This document shows, one piece after another, positions 14,195 to 17,082 of a stretch of DNA of 17,082 nucleotides. This DNA is from Candidatus Njordarchaeota archaeon (lineage in GTDB: Archaea > Thermoproteota > JANJXX01 > Panguiarchaeales > Panguiarchaeaceae): positions 1 to 17,082 of the forward strand of contig JAGSHR010000182.1 of NCBI GenBank assembly GCA_029855985.1, given 5' to 3'. The notes under the pieces were generated by a model. That model saw only the letters and a program-made list of their open reading frames with translations. It did not search any database and had not been told where the DNA came from. The number at the start of each line of letters is the position of its first letter. The stretch's first letter is position 1. The position numbers and the translations under genes are program-made.

Positions 14195-15544
14195 ATGGTA
14201 TTAGAGAATATAAACTCATGTAACTCAACCTGGTGCTTCAATATGGTTAAAACAACTGAAACAGGATGGAAATTTAGCTCATGGACAGAAATAATACCTG
14301 AGTCGGAAATAAGAAGACTACTAAAATTCTCAGTTAAATACTATTTCGCTGGAGGAAAACCAGGAGTAATACCCGTGGAAATGTTCGCAGAGATAATGAA
14401 GGAAATCTACGAGTACCACCTTGACAGAATAAACGCAGGAGACAAAAAATCCCTAATCAACCTATACAACTACGTCCAAAGCTCAGGAATAAAAGAACTA
14501 AAAGAAGTCCTCTTAAAAAGATTGAGAGCAGACGGAATCCCCCTACCCTCATCAGACGAAGAAGCCCTAAATAATATAGTTATCACAGTAGGATCACAAC
14601 AAGCCCTATACATAATCGCGGACATACTCCTCGACCCCGGTGATGTAGTAATCACAACAGAGCCATCATACCTCGGCTTCCTAGGACCCGTAATGAGGTA
14701 TGGAGCAAACATAGTGACTGTTCCAACTGACGAGAAGGGAATAATACCCGAGTACGTAGAGGAAGCAATAGAGAAATCCGTTGAACAATTCAAGAAGACC
14801 CCCGACTTCATATACGTAATCTCCGACTCCGACAACCCAAAAGGAACAACATTACCAATCAACAGAAGAAAGAAACTATACGAAATAGCGGAAACATACA
14901 AAGTATTCCTCGTAGAAGACGAAGCCTACAGAGAAATACAATTCAAGGAGAAAATCCCAACAATCAAAACATTCGACAAAGAAAACAAATGGGTAATCCA
15001 AACAAGATCATCATCAAAAGAAGCCGCAGTCCTAAGGGTAGGGTACTCCGTACTCCCAGACAGCATAGTAGACGAATTCGTAAAAGCAAAAGGATACATC
15101 GATTTAAACACACCAGCACTCAACCAAATAATCCTCAAAATATACTACGAGAAATACTTCGACAAAGTCATAGGAAACGTGGTGGAAGAATACAGAAAAA
15201 GATACGAAGCAATGGCAAAAGCAATCGACGAATACTTCCCAGCAGGAACAAGAACAGACCCAACAGGCGGATTCTTCATATGGTGGGAAAGCGAAAACAA
15301 AAACTTCAACGCAAAAGCATTCTTAGAAGAAATAGCACTAAAAAACGACCTAAGCTACGTCCCAGGAGAAGCATTCTACCCACTACCATACTTCGGATGG
15401 AAATACGACCCCAACACAAGAACAATAGTAAAAGAACTAGAACCAAAAAGAAACACAATGAGACTATCATACAGCTTCCTAGAAATAGAAGAAATCGAAG
15501 AAGGAATCAAAAAACTAGGAATGCTTCTAAAAGAACACCTATAA
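14195..15544 (+). CDS. PLP-dependent aminotransferase, class I/II (LysN/AADAT-like)
   Basis: This is a fold-type I aminotransferase of 449 residues, similar in layout to 2-aminoadipate and aromatic/branched-chain aminotransferases. PLP-site residues can be placed: GSQQAL (133-138), N214 in SDSDNPKG, D242 and Y245 in LVEDEAYRE, the Schiff-base lysine K275 in SSSKEAAVLRVGY with R281, and the substrate-carboxylate arginine in MRLSYSF near the end. The usual PxxQNPTG reads SDSDNPKGT, and the SKxxxPGxRxG loop lacks its Pro-Gly, so the active-site edge is unusual. ATG 14195 is kept, but ATG 14243 (removing the odd Cys-containing first 16 residues) is an equally good start. Third codon positions are almost all A or C from about 14800 on, unlike neighbours. 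The amino-acid substrate is undetermined. Confidence 0.87.
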   Translation: MVLENINSCNSTWCFNMVKTTETGWKFSSWTEIIPESEIRRLLKFSVKYYFAGGKPGVIPVEMFAEIMKEIYEYHLDRINAGDKKSLINLYNYVQSSGIKELKEVLLKRLRADGIPLPSSDEEALNNIVITVGSQQALYIIADILLDPGDVVITTEPSYLGFLGPVMRYGANIVTVPTDEKGIIPEYVEEAIEKSVEQFKKTPDFIYVISDSDNPKGTTLPINRRKKLYEIAETYKVFLVEDEAYREIQFKEKIPTIKTFDKENKWVIQTRSSSKEAAVLRVGYSVLPDSIVDEFVKAKGYIDLNTPALNQIILKIYYEKYFDKVIGNVVEEYRKRYEAMAKAIDEYFPAGTRTDPTGGFFIWWESENKNFNAKAFLEEIALKNDLSYVPGEAFYPLPYFGWKYDPNTRTIVKELEPKRNTMRLSYSFLEIEEIEEGIKKLGMLLKEHL

Positions 15545-15558
15545 AACTCTCTAACACA

Positions 15559-15569
15559 TTTTTATTTTT
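15559..15569 (+). terminator. T-tracts after the aminotransferase gene
   Basis: Two T5 tracts (15559-15563, 15565-15569) lie 15-25 bp after the stop codon. The following 150 bp up to the convergent small gene hold nothing I recognise. Confidence 0.4.
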
Positions 15570-15723
15570 AATTATGTAAAATCCCTTATAGGTACTATGA
15601 AAACCATTCTTCCTTCACCATCTCTTTATTTCAATAGTGATAAAACATTGTTAAGATTAAACTAACAATGGAGAATTTTGACTATTTTTCAGGCATTATG
15701 AAAAAATTAACTTTTCTCATTAT

Positions 15724-15963
15724 TTAGTTGCTACAATCGCTACCAGTTTCTAAAGAATCATACAGATTTCCACTAGACTCAAGTATACCATTATCTTGCA
15801 CAACTTCTTTATCATAGATTGCCCCCAAGATTATTATTACCGCAAACAGATAAATTAATATCGCTAATCCAGACCTAGCTAGCACGAATACGGGTATGAG
15901 TCCTCCCGCTGCGACGAGCAGTCCTCCTCCAAGTATTATCGATTCCCTATCCTCCCGATCCAA
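15724..15963 (-). CDS. Tiny two-helix membrane protein
   Basis: The 79-residue protein opens with the acidic MDREDRES, has two hydrophobic helices (about 9-29 and 32-48), and ends in an acidic, Ser/Asn-rich tail with one cysteine. I know no family for it. The start is TTG 15963, supported by the G-rich GGGGGGTGTGA directly upstream (about 15967-15977). It resembles the small gene at 16577 in size, the MDxExRE opening and helix spacing, so the two may be paralogues. Expected location: cell membrane with a cytosolic or external polar tail of 30 residues. Confidence 0.65.
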   Translation of the reverse strand: MDREDRESIILGGGLLVAAGGLIPVFVLARSGLAILIYLFAVIIILGAIYDKEVVQDNGILESSGNLYDSLETGSDCSN

Positions 15964-16075
15964 TACTCACACCCCCCTGTAAGCAAGAGGTAGCAACGAT
16001 AATCTAACCAATTTAATTTTGTACATAAAATGATAAAAACGGTGAACTCGCTGTAAATACGTGTTTCAAACCTTT

Positions 16076-16321
16076 CTATGTACTATAAAATGTACTATAA
16101 AATTTAGAATTATCTTCTAATTCTTCTTTTGAGTTTTTTCCCGTCCTTTTTCGTTTTCTTCGCTTGGCAGTATTGCCATTCCCAGTGTTATCACCATAGT
16201 TATTACTAGAATTATCTAGAATTATTCCTGCGTTTTCTGGTCTTAGCACTATGAGCCCCATATACGTTGTCACCATTATTATTGCCGCCATCCAACGCAT
16301 TGATTCCGCCTTCATGACCAC
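16076..16321 (-). CDS. Possible small single-pass membrane protein
   Basis: The 81-residue frame starts at GTG 16321 (or ATG 16315). It has one hydrophobic segment, WMAAIIMVTTYMGLIVL (about 10-26), then an Asn/Gly-rich linker and a very basic cluster (KRRKRKRTGK, about 53-62). A GGGGG run precedes the start and a good TATA element (TATATTTATA, 16352-16361) sits about 30 bp upstream, so promoter and start agree. The last residues (FYSTFYST) come from a tandem 12-bp DNA repeat at 16079-16102, so the C-terminus may be recent. No homologue comes to mind; reality is moderately likely. Confidence 0.45.
   Translation of the reverse strand: MVMKAESMRWMAAIIMVTTYMGLIVLRPENAGIILDNSSNNYGDNTGNGNTAKRRKRKRTGKNSKEELEDNSKFYSTFYST
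16079..16102. repeat. Tandem 12-bp direct repeat
   Basis: TGTACTATAAAA occurs twice back to back (16079-16090 and 16091-16102) at the 3' end of the small minus-strand frame. A related GTACATAAAA lies at 16021-16030. Confidence 0.7.
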
Positions 16322-16576
16322 TAGCCCCCAAAGCCCAAGTACTAATCAGAATATATTTATAGTACCTATAATTTTTAGGATTTAGCTATTGCATTAACTT
16401 ATACATGTTCCCTTGAGTCTCGATGAATCACAGAGGAATCTATTTATTTTGCCAAAATATATTATACTTTAACATTAATATAGTCCGAGCATCATTACGG
16501 TAGAGAACATGTTTGCATCTTCTCTTGTTGTTTTATGGCGTTAATGGACTCCACCTATAGTATAGGAGTGAGATAA

Positions 16577-16840
16577 ATGGATGAAGAAATGCGAGAAATT
16601 GTGACAATGGGATTCATAATGTTAATCGTTGTGATAGGAGAAGTAATCGCAATAGAAATCGCGAGCGCGACGGGAATTAGTCTAGGGATCACCATCATAG
16701 TTTACCTAATATTGGCAATGAGTGCATTCGGGATATGGTTTGCAAGACACGAAGAAAACAAACAAAAAAGTGAACTAAATAACACCAGAGAACCCACACA
16801 GGAAACATTAAAAACCAGCGATTACCTAGAAGCCTCCTAA
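16577..16840 (+). CDS. Tiny two-helix membrane protein
   Basis: The 87-residue protein has an acidic opening (MDEEMREI), two hydrophobic helices (about 8-30 and 34-55), then a polar, charged C-terminal tail of about 30 residues (ARHEENKQKSELNN...). The start is ATG 16577, behind a well-placed GGAGTGA (16565-16571). It looks like the gene at 15724 on the other strand. No known family is recognised. T-runs at 16912-16917 and 16925-16929 may end its transcript. Confidence 0.7.
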   Translation: MDEEMREIVTMGFIMLIVVIGEVIAIEIASATGISLGITIIVYLILAMSAFGIWFARHEENKQKSELNNTREPTQETLKTSDYLEAS

Positions 16841-16911
16841 AAATATACATTATCCATTTATTGTAAAAAATTAGCCCAAACCCCCTATAACTTGCGTTTA
16901 CAATTTAAGGA

Positions 16912-16929
16912 TTTTTTCGGATTCTTTTT
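16912..16929 (+). terminator. T-rich end after the small membrane gene
   Basis: T6 (16912-16917) and T5 (16925-16929) tracts lie 70-90 bp after the stop codon. The rest of 16841-16990 shows nothing further that I recognise. Confidence 0.35.
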
Positions 16930-16995
16930 CTTAATAATTGGTTTGTCAAATAATTTTTAATTGCTTTCTTTTATTTACCCATTAAGGTTTTTAGA

Positions 16996-17063
16996 GGAGC
17001 CCGCCTTTATAAATACCAGTATTACTCTAATAATCCACATAGAATAGCCTCGAGGCGGGCTCC
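16996..17063. repeat. 11-bp perfect inverted repeat bracketing a TATA box
   Basis: The left arm GGAGCCCGCCT (16996-17006) and right arm AGGCGGGCTCC (17053-17063) are exact reverse complements, 46 bp apart, and GC-rich in an AT-rich setting. TTTATAAATA (17007-17016) starts directly after the left arm, at the BRE/TATA position. The right arm falls just before a possible ATG at 17065. It could be an operator pair, or an end of a mobile element. Confidence 0.75.
17007..17016 (+). promoter_or_regulatory. TATA box of a gene at the window edge
   Basis: TTTATAAATA matches the archaeal TATA consensus and predicts a transcription start near 17037, about 28 nt before the ATG at 17065. Confidence 0.5.
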
Positions 17064-17064
17064 A

Positions 17065-17082
17065 ATGAAATATATACCATGC
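17065..17082 (+). CDS. Possible 5' end of a gene cut by the window end
   Basis: ATG at 17065 opens a frame (MKYIPC) that runs to the last base. GAGGCGG (17052-17058) could act as its ribosome site, and the TATA box lies at the right distance. Only six codons are visible, so the product is unknown. Confidence 0.25.

Noticed and set aside
14989..15579. A 196-codon plus-strand frame inside the aminotransferase gene.
   Set aside because: It is made of Arg/Lys/Asn/Ser/Pro and stays open only because the host gene almost lacks T; the host frame has clear PLP-enzyme motifs.
16996..17082. A tRNA with acceptor stem formed by the 11-bp inverted repeat.
   Set aside because: The 46-base interior has a TATA box and no D-, anticodon- or T-arm pattern.

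Overview
The window looks like part of an AT-rich chromosome from a thermophilic archaeon, most likely Thermoproteota. Evidence: two-subunit class I fumarase, Tpt1/KptA RNA 2'-phosphotransferase, a CBS-less MgtE-type carrier, frequent TTG starts behind GGTGAT/GGAGG sites, TATA boxes about 25 bp before apparently leaderless ATGs, T-rich gene ends, and AGA/AGG arginines. The genus cannot be fixed by eye. No tRNA, rRNA or CRISPR array was seen.

Layout. 1-567: a small acidic coiled-coil gene (minus) divergent from the next block. 568-4284: two overlapping genes coding for phosphosulfolactate-synthase (ComA)-like barrels, each with a C-terminal winged helix, then a YeeE/YedE-type sulfur transporter. 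The first barrel keeps the family motifs and the second has lost them. I read these as candidate sulfur-responsive regulators next to a likely target; this is the most novel part of the window. 4415-8471: a membrane protein, a CinA/MoaB-like protein (minus), a FAH-superfamily enzyme and fumarase alpha/beta, giving a C4 dicarboxylic acid neighbourhood. 8553-9803: a GT4 glycosyltransferase. 9831-12260 (minus): kptA, nadE and a nitrilase-fold amidohydrolase, a NAD-centred cluster in which the last two may form a split glutamine-dependent NAD synthetase.

12261-12655 has no convincing protein gene. It holds a solo IS200/IS605 (TnpB)-type terminal hairpin, a G-quadruplex motif, a GC-rich island that may encode an unrecognised structured RNA, and the hairpin terminator of the adjacent carrier gene. 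12656-13855 (minus) is the MgtE/SLC41-like carrier. A 339-bp AT-rich divergent region with a repeated ACTCGGAA box leads to a class I/II aminotransferase (14195-15544) with extreme A/C-rich codon use. The last 1.5 kb carries three tiny membrane-protein genes and ends in an 11-bp inverted repeat bracketing a TATA box, apparently the control region of a gene that starts at the window edge.
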